A stretch of DNA of 64,000 nt from Longimycelium tulufanense (lineage in GTDB: Bacteria > Actinomycetota > Actinomycetes > Mycobacteriales > Pseudonocardiaceae). Below, in pieces: positions 39,970-48,564 of the stretch (its first letter is position 1; each line of letters starts with the position of its first letter). Below the pieces are notes generated by a model. It was given only the letters and a program-made list of their open reading frames with translations, had not been told where the DNA came from and did not search any database. The position numbers and the translations under genes were made by a program. The stretch spans positions 124,001 to 188,000 of the forward strand of contig NZ_BMMK01000006.1 of NCBI RefSeq assembly GCF_014645795.1, in the 5' to 3' direction.

Positions 39970-40685
39970 CGCAGGTTCACCCGAACGCGGTGGTCGGAGC
40001 CGGTGTCGAGTTGGGCGAGCGGGTCGTGGTAGGCCCGAACGCGGTGTTGTTCGGGCCGTGCCGGATCGGCGATGACTGCTGGATCGGCCCCGGATGCGTC
40101 ATTGGCACACCGCCGGAACTGACGACCGCGCAACACGATGCGGGCTGGGAGGCGCGATCGGAGTGGGCGGGCGTGGAGATCGGCCCCCGGACCGTGGTGC
40201 GCGAGTTGAGCACGATTCATCAGGGCAGCTACCGCAGCACGCGGGTGGGTTCGGACTGCTGGCTCCTGAACCGTTGTTACGTCGCCCACGACTGCCTGGT
40301 TGACGATCGGGTCACCCTTTCCGCCGGCGTGAGCCTGGGTGGGCACGTGCGGGTCGGCGATCGCGTGAACGTGGGGATGAACGCGGTCGTGCACCAACGT
40401 CGTGTGGTTGGACCGGGGTCGATGGTGGGCATGGGTAGCGCGGTCACGCGGGACGTGCCGCCCTTTGCCAAGGTTTACGGCTCCCCGGCCCGGTTGCGGG
40501 GTGTGAACGTGGCGGGAATGGCCCGCGTCGGGATCGCGGAAGACGTGGTTCGGCTGCTCTCGGCGGCGTATGCGGAGCCCGTGCTGCCCGATGCGGTGCC
40601 CAGCGTTCTTACCAGAGCTTTTGCCTGGTGGTCCGCGGCGGAGCCCAGCCGGCCGCTGGTGTCTGCGACAGCAACCGCCGAATGA
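39966..40685 (+). CDS. LpxA-like left-handed beta-helix acyltransferase
   Basis: 239 residues. Hexapeptide repeats VGAGVELGERVVVGPNAVL and CRIGDDCWIGPGCVIG, then the LpxA-characteristic loop VRELSTIHQGSYR (STIH His region), LLNRCYVAHDCLV and the closing VYGSPARLRGVNVAGM. LpxA transfers a 3-hydroxyacyl group to UDP-GlcNAc; an actinomycete lacks LPS, so here the likely role is N- or O-acylation of a nucleotide amino sugar. The C-terminal helical domain is present but shorter than in E. coli LpxA. GTGA overlap with the membrane-protein gene. Confidence 0.85.
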   Translation: MTQVHPNAVVGAGVELGERVVVGPNAVLFGPCRIGDDCWIGPGCVIGTPPELTTAQHDAGWEARSEWAGVEIGPRTVVRELSTIHQGSYRSTRVGSDCWLLNRCYVAHDCLVDDRVTLSAGVSLGGHVRVGDRVNVGMNAVVHQRRVVGPGSMVGMGSAVTRDVPPFAKVYGSPARLRGVNVAGMARVGIAEDVVRLLSAAYAEPVLPDAVPSVLTRAFAWWSAAEPSRPLVSATATAE

Positions 40686-40849
40686 CATCCGTGCAATTAC
40701 GTCTACTACTCTTCGCATTCAATTCCGGAGAGTAGTCGGTTTTTACCCTACGTCACCTTTCGTGGTGCGAGTGCGTACCGTTCGAAGCACAATTTCCGCA
40801 CCCTCCGTGGGTATGTCCGTTCACACACCGGACCTGCGGGAGGTGCCTG

Positions 40850-41842
40850 ATGCGACCGATGTTCGTGGTTCTTCGGGTACTTGCGGCGGTGCTCCTGCTG
40901 ACCACGGCGTCCGCAGCGCACGCACCTGGTCGCGTGGATCGTTCTGTCTCCCCCCTGCGCACGCTCGACGTTGGGCTGGTCGAGCGGAACGGCGCTGAGG
41001 TCGGCGACGGTCGGCAGTTCTCGATGGTGGGGCTGCGGTGGCCGGGGCAGCGGCCCCCGGGGTTGCGGATCCGTGCCGGGTCCCCAGGACAGGGGTGGAC
41101 GCGCTGGTTCGAGATCGAGCCCGATGAAGGGCATCCGGCGAGTGAGCCGGTGTGGACCGGTTCGGCGACCAGACTCCAGGTCAGGGCGGACATGGCGGTT
41201 TCGGGCCGGCTTTCGGCGGTGCTCATCGATCCCGGGCGGCTTCTCCGGGACGTTTCGCCGCGGAAGAACGACGCCGGTGTGATCACGCGGGAGGAGTGGG
41301 GTGCCGACGAGAGCCTGATGTGTTGGGAGCCGGAGTATGCGGACAACGTTTACGCGGCGACCGTGCACCACTCGGCGGGCACCAACGACTACTCGCCCGA
41401 GGAAGCGCCTCAACTCGTGCGCGCGATCTACCTTTATCACGTGCAGGCGCTTGGTTGGTGCGACATCGGATACCACGCGTTGGTCGACAGGTACGGCAGG
41501 GTCTACGAGGGACGCTTTGGTGGGTTGGACACGGCAGTGTGGGGCGCGCACGCGCTGAACTTCAACGAGGGCACCACCGGTGTCTCGCTGATTGGCGATC
41601 ACCGTGGGACTCCTCCGACTCCTGCGGCACTGGAGGCATTGGCCTCATTCCTCGCGTGGAAGTTCCCGATCCACGGTGTGGACCCGCGTGGCACGGTCGG
41701 ACTTCCGCCGCGTTTTCCACAGTTGACGTTGCACACGGTGTTCGCCCATCGCGACGTCAACCCGACCGAGTGTCCGGGTGATGGCGGCTACCGTCACCTC
41801 CACTGGCTACGACACCGCATCGCAGAGCTGATGCCAGGCTGA
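40850..41842 (+). CDS. secreted PGRP-type N-acetylmuramoyl-L-alanine amidase
   Basis: 330 residues. Signal peptide (VLRVLAAVLLLTTASAAHA, cleavage near 24). N-terminal beta domain (about 30-140), then an amidase_2/PGRP domain (about 145-325): VITREEWGADES, zinc-site YAATVHHSAGTNDYS, ALGWCDIGYHALVDRYGRVYEGR, and FAHRDVNPTECPGDGGY. These amidases cut the MurNAc-L-Ala bond of peptidoglycan. ATG 40850 has GGGAGG 6-7 bases upstream. Single gene after the glycan cluster. Confidence 0.9.
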   Translation: MRPMFVVLRVLAAVLLLTTASAAHAPGRVDRSVSPLRTLDVGLVERNGAEVGDGRQFSMVGLRWPGQRPPGLRIRAGSPGQGWTRWFEIEPDEGHPASEPVWTGSATRLQVRADMAVSGRLSAVLIDPGRLLRDVSPRKNDAGVITREEWGADESLMCWEPEYADNVYAATVHHSAGTNDYSPEEAPQLVRAIYLYHVQALGWCDIGYHALVDRYGRVYEGRFGGLDTAVWGAHALNFNEGTTGVSLIGDHRGTPPTPAALEALASFLAWKFPIHGVDPRGTVGLPPRFPQLTLHTVFAHRDVNPTECPGDGGYRHLHWLRHRIAELMPG

Positions 41843-41920
41843 ACATGTGCCTTGCCTCGCAACAACTTCCGATGCTGCGTTCGGGAGTACCCTGGCGAAA
41901 CTTGTTTCGCTACAAGGCGA

Positions 41921-42592
41921 TCAACTTGCGATCTTCAGCTCTTCGCTGAGGTGCTTGTCCAGCGTCGTGCGGACGAGCGCCGCAGCCAGGGAGGCGATCT
42001 CGCTGTCGTCCACGAGCTTGGCGAGCTTCTCGGGATCACGAGGTAGCCCGAGACGGGCGGCGGCTTCGAGGGCCCGCTTGTCGAAGTAGGGCTGCACTTC
42101 GGGCCATACCGCCTGCACCTCCCGACAGAAGATGTCGGCTCCGACGTCCCCGATGCGGGGCATCTTCTTCAGCAGGCGCCGCAGCTCCCGCACGTCGCCG
42201 CCGGCTGCTTCCCGCATCTTGCGCAGGTCGCCGTCGTAGACGTCGAGCACCATCTGCGCGCCGGACGCGAGCCGGGTGGAGGTGCTCTCGTCGTAGCGCA
42301 CGTAGTGCGCGCGGCCGAGCGCGTGGACCCGCTCCCGCCAGGTGGCCTGTCGCATCTTCTTCGGGGTCGTCCAGCCGGACCCGAACAGCTCGCGTGCCGC
42401 GGCGACCGCGAGATCGGCCTTGATCCGGATGGACAGCAGCACGGTCAGCACCAGGAGCTGGTACAGCGGGGCGGGCTTGTCGGCGAGCCGGATGCCCGCC
42501 TCCTCGGCGTACGTCTGTCCCGCGTGTTTCAGCAGTTCACGAACCTTGTCCCCGGTCACGTCCGGGGAGTACCCGAGAGCGCCGGTCGTCAC
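41921..42592 (-). CDS. endonuclease III-like HhH-GPD family protein
   Basis: 223 residues. KPAPLYQLLVLTVLLSIRIKA is the first helix bundle of the HhH-GPD fold and LKKMPRIGDVGADIF occupies the helix-hairpin-helix. The catalytic lysine of endonuclease III (in LPGVGRKTA) is not seen here; PYFDKRALEAAARLG may supply the aspartate. It is probably a monofunctional or non-glycosylase member. If GTG 42592 is used, the gene overlaps the upstream hydrolase by 56 bases; a GTG at 42559 (VTGDKVRELLK) would reduce that to 23. No typical Fe-S cysteine cluster at the C-terminus. Confidence 0.7.
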   Translation of the reverse strand: MTTGALGYSPDVTGDKVRELLKHAGQTYAEEAGIRLADKPAPLYQLLVLTVLLSIRIKADLAVAAARELFGSGWTTPKKMRQATWRERVHALGRAHYVRYDESTSTRLASGAQMVLDVYDGDLRKMREAAGGDVRELRRLLKKMPRIGDVGADIFCREVQAVWPEVQPYFDKRALEAAARLGLPRDPEKLAKLVDDSEIASLAAALVRTTLDKHLSEELKIAS

Positions 42593-43388
42593 GCAGCCGG
42601 GCGCGGAGCAGGTTGACGTACGCCTCCGGGTGGCTCAGGTGTGGGGCGTGCCCCGCACCTTGCACCCGCGCCACGGCGGCGCCGGGCAGCTTCTCCCGCA
42701 ACGCCGCGACCACGGCTCGGTAGGTGGGCGGGGTGGCGGTACCCGTCGTCACGGTTACCGGCACGCCCGAGCCCGCCAGGGCCGACGGGTCGACCGCGAG
42801 CCGGTCCGGGTCGCGGTGCTGGTCGAGCCAGGTGTGGGCGTTGGCGACCGCGGTGGCCCGAAGGTCGTCGTCGAACAGCTCCGCCCAGCTTCCGGGGCCG
42901 AAGCCGACGTGGTCGACGAAGGTTCGGGCGCCAGCCTCGGCGTCGCCGGCCTCGAGGAGATCTGCCGCCTGGCGCATCCACCGCCCTGCCTCGGCCCGCG
43001 TCCCTTCGTCGACCAGTGCGAACAGCGGTGGCTCGTGCACGAGGAGGCTGCGTGCGGCCGTGGGCCGGTGGGCGGCGGCCAGCAAGACGACCGAACCGCC
43101 GTAGGAGTGGCCAACGAGGTGGGCCGAGCCGCCGGCCAGCTCGTCGACCACCGTCAGCAGGTCCGCGGCGTCCTCGCGGATCGATCCCTGCCCGGGCGGC
43201 GCGCTGCTGCGCGAGTGGCCCCGCCGGTCGTAGCGGATGACGGTGTGCGTCTCGGCCAGGGCCGGGGCCACGGCATCCCAGCTCCGGTGGTTGTCCCCCG
43301 ACCCGTGCACCAACACCACGGCGGGCCCGGAGCCGGCCCGTTCCCAGGCCAGCTCCGCCCCGCCAACCCGTAGCCGGCCGGCCGTCAC
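42537..43388 (-). CDS. alpha/beta-fold hydrolase
   Basis: 283 residues. Oxyanion VVLVHGSGDNHRSW, nucleophile VGHSYGGSVVLLA (Ser near 98) and C-terminal His in GAGHAPHLSHPEAY; a cap domain lies about 125-190. Typical small-molecule hydrolase or esterase, substrate unknown. GTG 43388 overlaps the LLM oxidoreductase stop (GTGA), and the 3' end runs into the HhH gene, so the three genes form one minus-strand operon. Confidence 0.88.
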   Translation of the reverse strand: MTAGRLRVGGAELAWERAGSGPAVVLVHGSGDNHRSWDAVAPALAETHTVIRYDRRGHSRSSAPPGQGSIREDAADLLTVVDELAGGSAHLVGHSYGGSVVLLAAAHRPTAARSLLVHEPPLFALVDEGTRAEAGRWMRQAADLLEAGDAEAGARTFVDHVGFGPGSWAELFDDDLRATAVANAHTWLDQHRDPDRLAVDPSALAGSGVPVTVTTGTATPPTYRAVVAALREKLPGAAVARVQGAGHAPHLSHPEAYVNLLRARLRDDRRSRVLPGRDRGQGS

Positions 43389-44260
43389 CGCAGCGCCGGG
43401 ATGATGTCGGCGGCCACCTTCTCGAGCACCCGCTCGTCGGCCGCGTGGACCCCTTCCGGCCGGGGCCAGTGGACGTAGACGTCGGTGAAGCCCAGCCCGG
43501 CCGCCCGCCCGGCCGCCTCGGCGAAGTGTTCGACGCTGGCCAACGCCGGGCCCGCCGAGTCGAGGCCGAGGTAACGCTCCAGCTCGGACGGGTCACGGCC
43601 GTGGGCGACCAGCACGTCGTCGAGCCGGGCGGAGAGCTGGGCGACGCCGCGCCACCACTTCTCGGTGTCGTCCCGCTCGGACGGGCCGACCGTCACCCAT
43701 CCGGTTCCGAAGCGGGCGACCAGGCGCATGGTCTTCGGGCCGTTCGCGGCGATGACGAACGGCGGCCGCGGCTGCTGGACGCAGCCGGGCAGGGTCCGGG
43801 CGTCCGCCGCCCGGTAGTACTCACCCTGGTAGGTGACGTGGTCCTCGGTCAGCAGCCGGTCCAGCAACTCGACGAACTCGGCGAAGCGGGCCGCACGCTG
43901 GGCCGGGGGCAGCGGGTCGTGGCCGAGGATCGTGGCGTCGAAGCCCCCACCGCCGGCACCCACGCCCAGGGTGAACCGCCCGTTCGAGATGTCGTCGAGG
44001 CTCAGCAGCTCCCGGGCGTAGGCCACCGGGTGCCGGAAGTTGGGCGAGGTGACCATGGTGCCGAGCCGGATCCGCGAGGTGGCCAGCGCGGCCGCGGTCA
44101 GGGTGGGGACCGTGCCGAACCAGGGGCCATCGGCCAGCGAGCGCCAGGCCAGGTGGTCGTAGGTCCAGGCGTGGTCGAAGCCCAGTTCCTCGGCGTGGCG
44201 CCACCGGCGGGAGGCCGTGGACCAGCGCTGCTCGGGGAGGATCACGATACCGAAGCGCAC
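43385..44260 (-). CDS. LLM-class F420-dependent oxidoreductase
   Basis: 291 residues of the luciferase-like monooxygenase fold: RFGIVILPEQRWSTASRRW, ELGFDHAWTYDHL, RLGTMVTSPNFRHPVAYARE, FTLGVGAGGGGFDATILG and FVIAANGPKTMRLVARFGTG. F420-linked members reduce or oxidise varied substrates and are common in Actinobacteria. GTG 44260, divergent from the Cof phosphatase gene. First gene of a three-gene operon with the hydrolase and the HhH protein. Confidence 0.88.
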   Translation of the reverse strand: MRFGIVILPEQRWSTASRRWRHAEELGFDHAWTYDHLAWRSLADGPWFGTVPTLTAAALATSRIRLGTMVTSPNFRHPVAYARELLSLDDISNGRFTLGVGAGGGGFDATILGHDPLPPAQRAARFAEFVELLDRLLTEDHVTYQGEYYRAADARTLPGCVQQPRPPFVIAANGPKTMRLVARFGTGWVTVGPSERDDTEKWWRGVAQLSARLDDVLVAHGRDPSELERYLGLDSAGPALASVEHFAEAAGRAAGLGFTDVYVHWPRPEGVHAADERVLEKVAADIIPALR

Positions 44261-44329
44261 GTGATCGGAACCTAGTCGTGCCCCTCACATCGGGCCGCAT
44301 GATTTCCGCCGCACAGGCAGGATGGTGAG

Positions 44330-45154
44330 GTGGAGAAACCAGCGCTGGTTGCCTCGGACGTCGACGGCACGCTGCTCGATCCGATGGAGCGCGTCCGGCC
44401 CCGCACGGCGGCGGCCGTCCGGCGGGTGGCCGCGGCCGGGGTGCCGTTCGTGCTGGTCACGGGCAGGCCGCCGCGGTGGGTGCAGCCGGTGGCCCGGGGG
44501 GTCGGGGTGGGCGGCCTGGCGGTGTGTGCGAACGGCGCGGTGCTCTACGACGCGGCCGAGGACAGGGTGCTGAATGCGATCACCCTGGGGCCGGTGTTGC
44601 TCCAGGACGCCGCCCTGGCCCTGCGCGAGGCGATGCCCGGCTGCGCCTTCGCGGTCGAGCGGATCACGAACGGTGCGGGGCAGTTCCGGGCGGAGAACCG
44701 GTACCGGCACTTCCTGGCTGAGCCGGACTACGAGCACGCCTGGCCGGACGCCGATTCGGACGAGGCGCCGCCGGCCGAGGTGCTGGGGCATCCCGCGATC
44801 AAGTTGCTGGTGCGGCACCGGGACATGGTCAGCGTGGAGATGGCGGCCGTCGCCCGGGACACCCTGGGGTCGGCGGTGGACATCACCTTCTCGACCGGGG
44901 CCGGGCTGCTCGAGCTGTCGCCGCCCGGGGTGACCAAGGGGACCGGGCTGGCGGCCGTCGCCGGGCGGCTGGGCGTGCCCGCCGCCGACGTGGTGGCGTT
45001 CGGGGACATGCCGAACGACCTGGCGATGCTGGCCTGGGCGGGGCACGGGGTGGCGATGGCGAACGCGCATCCCGAGGTGCTCGCCGTCGCGGACGAGATC
45101 ACCGGCCCGAACACCGAGGACGGCGTCGCCCAGGTCCTCGAACGCTGGTTCTAA
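44330..45154 (+). CDS. Cof-type HAD-IIB phosphatase
   Basis: 274 residues. HAD motif I LVASDVDGTLLDPMERV, motif II PFVLVTGRPPRW, cap domain (about 85-190) and C-terminal GVTKGTGLAAVAGRLGV plus AFGDMPNDLAMLAWAG (motifs III/IV). Cof-type enzymes dephosphorylate sugar phosphates or other small phosphates. GTG 44330 follows a weak GGTGAG site. Stand-alone, divergent from the LLM gene. Confidence 0.9.
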   Translation: MEKPALVASDVDGTLLDPMERVRPRTAAAVRRVAAAGVPFVLVTGRPPRWVQPVARGVGVGGLAVCANGAVLYDAAEDRVLNAITLGPVLLQDAALALREAMPGCAFAVERITNGAGQFRAENRYRHFLAEPDYEHAWPDADSDEAPPAEVLGHPAIKLLVRHRDMVSVEMAAVARDTLGSAVDITFSTGAGLLELSPPGVTKGTGLAAVAGRLGVPAADVVAFGDMPNDLAMLAWAGHGVAMANAHPEVLAVADEITGPNTEDGVAQVLERWF

Positions 45155-45474
45155 CCGGGTACTTCGGCGCTGTGGGACCTGTGTTCCTCGAACGCCGGTC
45201 CTGGACCGGCTCGCCCTTCCGACCAGCCCAGCACATCAGCCGCGAGAGCGCACGACACTCGTTCGCACACCGGGACTGTCCAACCCTGCACCTGAGTCAG
45301 CGTCGGCGGTACGCCGCCGGTCACGCCGAAGTCCCGTGCTTTCGCTTACTCCGGTTCCACCTCCCACGCCATAGCCAATGGTCGTTAGGCATATCTCACC
45401 CGGGCGGGCCTGTACGAGATCAACAGAGCCCGAGAAAGATCCACTTCCGGTCCGGCCATCGAGAAGGGATCTGT
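45155..45474. other. intergenic, promoter region of a secreted protein
   Basis: 320 bases between the Cof gene and the start of the secreted protein. A short imperfect direct repeat (CCTCGAACGCTGGT at the end of the Cof gene and CCTCGAACGCCGGT about 50 bases later) suggests a small local duplication. No gene. Confidence 0.45.
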
Positions 45475-46077
45475 ATGTCGGGTATGTCGAGATCTGTTCG
45501 CGCGATTACCGCCGGCGCTATCACGGCCGCGTTGTCGTTCTCCACCGCCGCCGGCGCCTTCGCGGCCGAGAGCTCATCACCACAAAACGGCCCCAACGCG
45601 GCGTCGGCCGCCAGCGCGCAGCAACCCAAGCTCGCCTTCTCCCAGCTCACCAGTACCGTGACCGAGCGCGTGCACGCGCAGTACCCCGGTGCATCGCTGC
45701 TGGAAGTCCGGGCGAAAACCCCGGGTGGAGGTGTTCAGTCGATCTCCACCTGGAACTTCGTCTACACGGCGGTCAAGGACAACCGGCAGGTCACGGTCCT
45801 GGTGGATGCTTCGGTGGGCGGCGAGGTTCAACCATTCACCGTGGTGCCGCACCCGTGGCTGGGCGACCGAGTCCTCACCATGCCCATCGGCATGGAGCCC
45901 CAGCAGGCGGACAAGCTCCTGAAGAAGGCCGGCTACACCGCCCCGTACAAGTCCGTCGTTCTTCGTCACCCGTTGACGTGGCCGGTGATCGAAAACCCGC
46001 TGTTCATTTTCAATCCTGGTGCCGACGGTTTTGTCGGGGTCGACGTCAAGACCGGTGAGGTCAAGCCCCTCCGGTAG
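45475..46077 (+). CDS. secreted protein of unknown function
   Basis: 200 residues. ATG 45475 has AAGGGA at 45464-45469. Signal peptide (VRAITAGAITAALSFSTAAG, cleavage near AFA-AE, about 31). The mature part is an alpha/beta protein: LTSTVTERVHAQYPGASLLE, TWNFVYTAVKDNRQVTVLVD and the final FVGVDVKTGEVKPL, somewhat like PepSY-type single-domain proteins, but no motif is decisive. No cysteine pair, no lipobox. Ends in a hairpin terminator. Function unknown. Confidence 0.7.
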   Translation: MSGMSRSVRAITAGAITAALSFSTAAGAFAAESSSPQNGPNAASAASAQQPKLAFSQLTSTVTERVHAQYPGASLLEVRAKTPGGGVQSISTWNFVYTAVKDNRQVTVLVDASVGGEVQPFTVVPHPWLGDRVLTMPIGMEPQQADKLLKKAGYTAPYKSVVLRHPLTWPVIENPLFIFNPGADGFVGVDVKTGEVKPLR

Positions 46078-46113
46078 TCGCACACCTGACATTTCCTGGG
46101 TGCAACGGACCCT

Positions 46114-46142
46114 GGGGTGGGCGCTCGAAGCGTGCCCACCCC
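46114..46142 (+). terminator. terminator hairpin after the secreted protein
   Basis: GGGGTGGGC (46114-46122) pairs with GCCCACCCC (46134-46142), with an inner GCT/AGC pairing, 37 bases after the stop codon. Confidence 0.75.
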
Positions 46143-46154
46143 GGAACCGTTTCA

Positions 46155-46202
46155 CGCGATCACGGCCCCGGCGTGGGAAGGCCACGCCCGGGAGTGATCG
46201 CG
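46155..46202 (-). terminator. terminator hairpin after the DUF2795 gene
   Basis: Outer arm CGCGATCAC (46155-46163) with GTGATCGCG (46194-46202), plus an inner GGCGTGG/CCACGCC stem. It lies 18 bases beyond the minus-strand stop at 46221. Confidence 0.75.
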
Positions 46203-46220
46203 CGCCTGACGCGGCTGCGG

Positions 46221-46454
46221 TCAGTCCTCGACGTCGACCGGGATGTCGCCGAGGTACTCCCACAGGTCACGCAGGGAGTGGTAGGTGCGTGCGGGCAGTC
46301 GCCGCAGGGTCTGCAGGACCTCCGGGCGGGCGTGCGCGTCATCCGCAGCGGCAACGAGGTCCGCGGCAGTGACGGGCGAGGCGACAAAAGCGCCCCCGAT
46401 TGCATCAACGATCTCGATCCGAGTCACCGGCGTGGTGAGGTTCGGGTTCGCCAC
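46221..46454 (-). CDS. DUF2795-domain protein
   Basis: 77 residues. TRIEIVDAIGGAFVASPVTA, then DLVAAADDAHARPEVLQTL and RRLPARTYHSLRDLWEYLGD: the helical DUF2795 domain, common in Actinobacteria and of unknown function. The ATG at 46454 is the first codon of the domain-containing frame. Single gene with its own terminator. Confidence 0.82.
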   Translation of the reverse strand: MANPNLTTPVTRIEIVDAIGGAFVASPVTAADLVAAADDAHARPEVLQTLRRLPARTYHSLRDLWEYLGDIPVDVED

Positions 46455-46575
46455 GAGCCCGACTCTAATCTGACGCGGCGGTAGGGTTGCACCGACAGGC
46501 CGAAACAGGGTCGAACGTCACTGCGTCCTGCCGGCCTTTCCGCGCGAAACCCGGGCCCGGGCACGATTACCCGAC

Positions 46576-48192
46576 CTACTCGGTACCGGCGATCAGGGGC
46601 TCGACCGCGAGGTCGGGGTACTGGCGCTGGGCCACGTTGAGCGCGACCCGGTCGGTGAACAACGCCAGCTCGACACCGTCGCTGCGGCTCAGGACCTCGC
46701 TGCGGCCCGCGCTGTTGACCAGGTTCCGGTGCATGGGGTCGGTCAGCCGCCGCACCACGGTGTAGGGAAGGTGTTCCAGCCGCACCGGGCAGGAGAACTC
46801 GGCTTCCAGCCGGTGCGCGGCGACCTCGAACTGCATCGGCCCGACCGCGGCGAACACCGGCGCCCCGTCACCCCGCCGGTCCGAGCGCAGCACCTGGATC
46901 ACGCCTTCCTGCTCCAACTGCGCCACGCCCTTGCGGAACTGCTTGGAGCGGCTGAGCTCGGCGGCGCGGGCCACCGCGAAGTGCGCCGGCGCGAAGCTGG
47001 GTAGCCCGGGGAACCGCACCGCTGGCTTCCCGTCGTGCAGGGTGTCGCCCACGCGCAGCGCGGTGGCGTTGACCAGACCGATCACATCACCGGGAAACGC
47101 CACGTCCAGCGTGCTCCGCTGCTGTCCGAAGACCTGCTGCGCGTACTTGGTGGCGAACGGCCGTCCCGTGGCCGCGTTGGTCACGACCATCCCGCGCTCG
47201 AACACTCCCGAACAGACCCTGGCGAACGCCACCCGGTCCCGGTGCGCGGGATCCATCCCGGTCTGCACCTTGAACACGAACGCGGAGAACGGCGCGTCCA
47301 GCGCACGCGGGCGCTCGTCCACGTCGTGCCGCGCCGCCGGCCGCGGCGCCAGCTCCACCAGCAGATCCAACAGGTGGCGGACGCCGAAGTTCAGCACCGC
47401 GGCGCCGAAGAGCACCGGCGTCGCCTTGGCGGTCAGGAACTGGTCGGGGTCGAACTCGCCGCCGGATGCCGCCATCAGCTCGGCTTCCTCGCACGCCCGG
47501 AGCCAGTCCGCGTCCTCCTCGGCCGCGGCCCGCTCGGCGCCGATGCGCTCCTCGGGTGCGATGGTGGCGCCACCGGCGGTGCGGTGGTAGCGGATCAGCT
47601 CGCCGGTCCGGCGGTCGAGCACGCCACGGAAGTGCCCGGAGTCCCCTACCGGCCAGGTCAGTGGCATGGGCTGCAGCCCGATCCGCTCCAGAAGCTCGTC
47701 ACACAGCTCCAGGGCGTCGCGACCCGGGCGGTCCCACTTGTTGATGAAGGTGATGACCGGGATGTTGCGGTGCCGGCAGACGTCGAAGAGCTTCAGCGTC
47801 TGCGGCTCCAGGCCCTTGGCCGCGTCCAGCAACATCACGGCCGAGTCCACGGCGGACAGCACCCGGTAGGTGTCCTCGGAGAAGTCGGCGTGGCCCGGGG
47901 TGTCGAGCAGGTTGATCACCGCGTCGCCATAGGAGAACTGCAGTGCGGCGGAGGTGATCGAGATGCCCCGGGCGCGCTCCATGTCCATCCAGTCCGAGAC
48001 CACGCCCCGGCGCCCGGACTTGCCGTGTACCGCACCGGCCTCGGCGATCACCTGCGCGTGCAGGGCGAGCGCCTCGGTCAGCGTGGACTTGCCGGCGTCG
48101 GGGTGGCTGATCACCGCGAAGGTGCGGCGACGCGCGGCCTCCCGAACGACATCGGCGTTGGACGTGCTCGTGGCACCGGTGGTCATCGACAT
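46576..48192 (-). CDS. prfC: peptide chain release factor 3
   Basis: 538 residues. Ribosomal GTPase that recycles RF1/RF2 after termination. G-motifs: ISHPDAGKSTLTEAL (P-loop), the switch I/II region with RGISITSAALQF and LLDTPGHADFSEDTYR, and NKWDRPGRDALEL (NKxD). Downstream EF-G-like domain II and the RF3-specific FQKDVFG-like region seen here as YAQQVFGQQRSTLDVAFPGD, and LQFEVAAHRLEAEFSC. ATG 48192 is chosen (MSMTTGATSTSNADVV). RF3 is present in many but not all Actinobacteria. It is divergent from merR, with an operator-like palindrome between them. Confidence 0.93.
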   Translation of the reverse strand: MSMTTGATSTSNADVVREAARRRTFAVISHPDAGKSTLTEALALHAQVIAEAGAVHGKSGRRGVVSDWMDMERARGISITSAALQFSYGDAVINLLDTPGHADFSEDTYRVLSAVDSAVMLLDAAKGLEPQTLKLFDVCRHRNIPVITFINKWDRPGRDALELCDELLERIGLQPMPLTWPVGDSGHFRGVLDRRTGELIRYHRTAGGATIAPEERIGAERAAAEEDADWLRACEEAELMAASGGEFDPDQFLTAKATPVLFGAAVLNFGVRHLLDLLVELAPRPAARHDVDERPRALDAPFSAFVFKVQTGMDPAHRDRVAFARVCSGVFERGMVVTNAATGRPFATKYAQQVFGQQRSTLDVAFPGDVIGLVNATALRVGDTLHDGKPAVRFPGLPSFAPAHFAVARAAELSRSKQFRKGVAQLEQEGVIQVLRSDRRGDGAPVFAAVGPMQFEVAAHRLEAEFSCPVRLEHLPYTVVRRLTDPMHRNLVNSAGRSEVLSRSDGVELALFTDRVALNVAQRQYPDLAVEPLIAGTE

Positions 48193-48305
48193 ACGCAGGC
48201 TCGCCAGGATGGGGAACGGTTCTCGGACGCGAGGGGCTGGTCGGGGCAGGGCATGGAGCACGGACGAAGGGTCAGCCAACGGCACTGCCGGACCCTGGGA
48301 CAACT

Positions 48306-48325
48306 CTACCCTTACGTCAGGGTAG
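48306..48325 (+). promoter_or_regulatory. MerR-type operator/promoter upstream of merR (site 1)
   Basis: CTACCCTTACGTCAGGGTAG: perfect 7-bp arms CTACCCT/AGGGTAG around TACGTC. GGGACA (48297-48302) and TAGTAT (48323-48328) flank it as -35/-10-like elements 20 bases apart, the long spacing typical of MerR-controlled promoters. Related sites are at 49190 and 51229. Confidence 0.7.
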
Positions 48326-48564
48326 TATGCCCCCGGGGTCGGCGCGGATGCGCCCCGGTCCCTCGTGACCCCGTTGCCAGACCGGGCGACCGGACGGCCA
48401 GCTACCGGGGTCCCCCTCTCAACCGGGGCCCGGCGGCCGGGTGCGACTACAAGGACGAGGTCGCCGCGCCCGGCCTGGGTCACAATGGCGGTTCCCCTGT
48501 CCGACCCACCGGTTGTCACCGGGGTGGGACGGGGATGGCCGGGTGCTGTGACGAAAGGATTCTC

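Noticed and set aside
45136-45205. Short direct repeat CCTCGAACGC(T/C)GGT at the end of the Cof gene
   Set aside because: Too short and imperfect; likely a local duplication without function.
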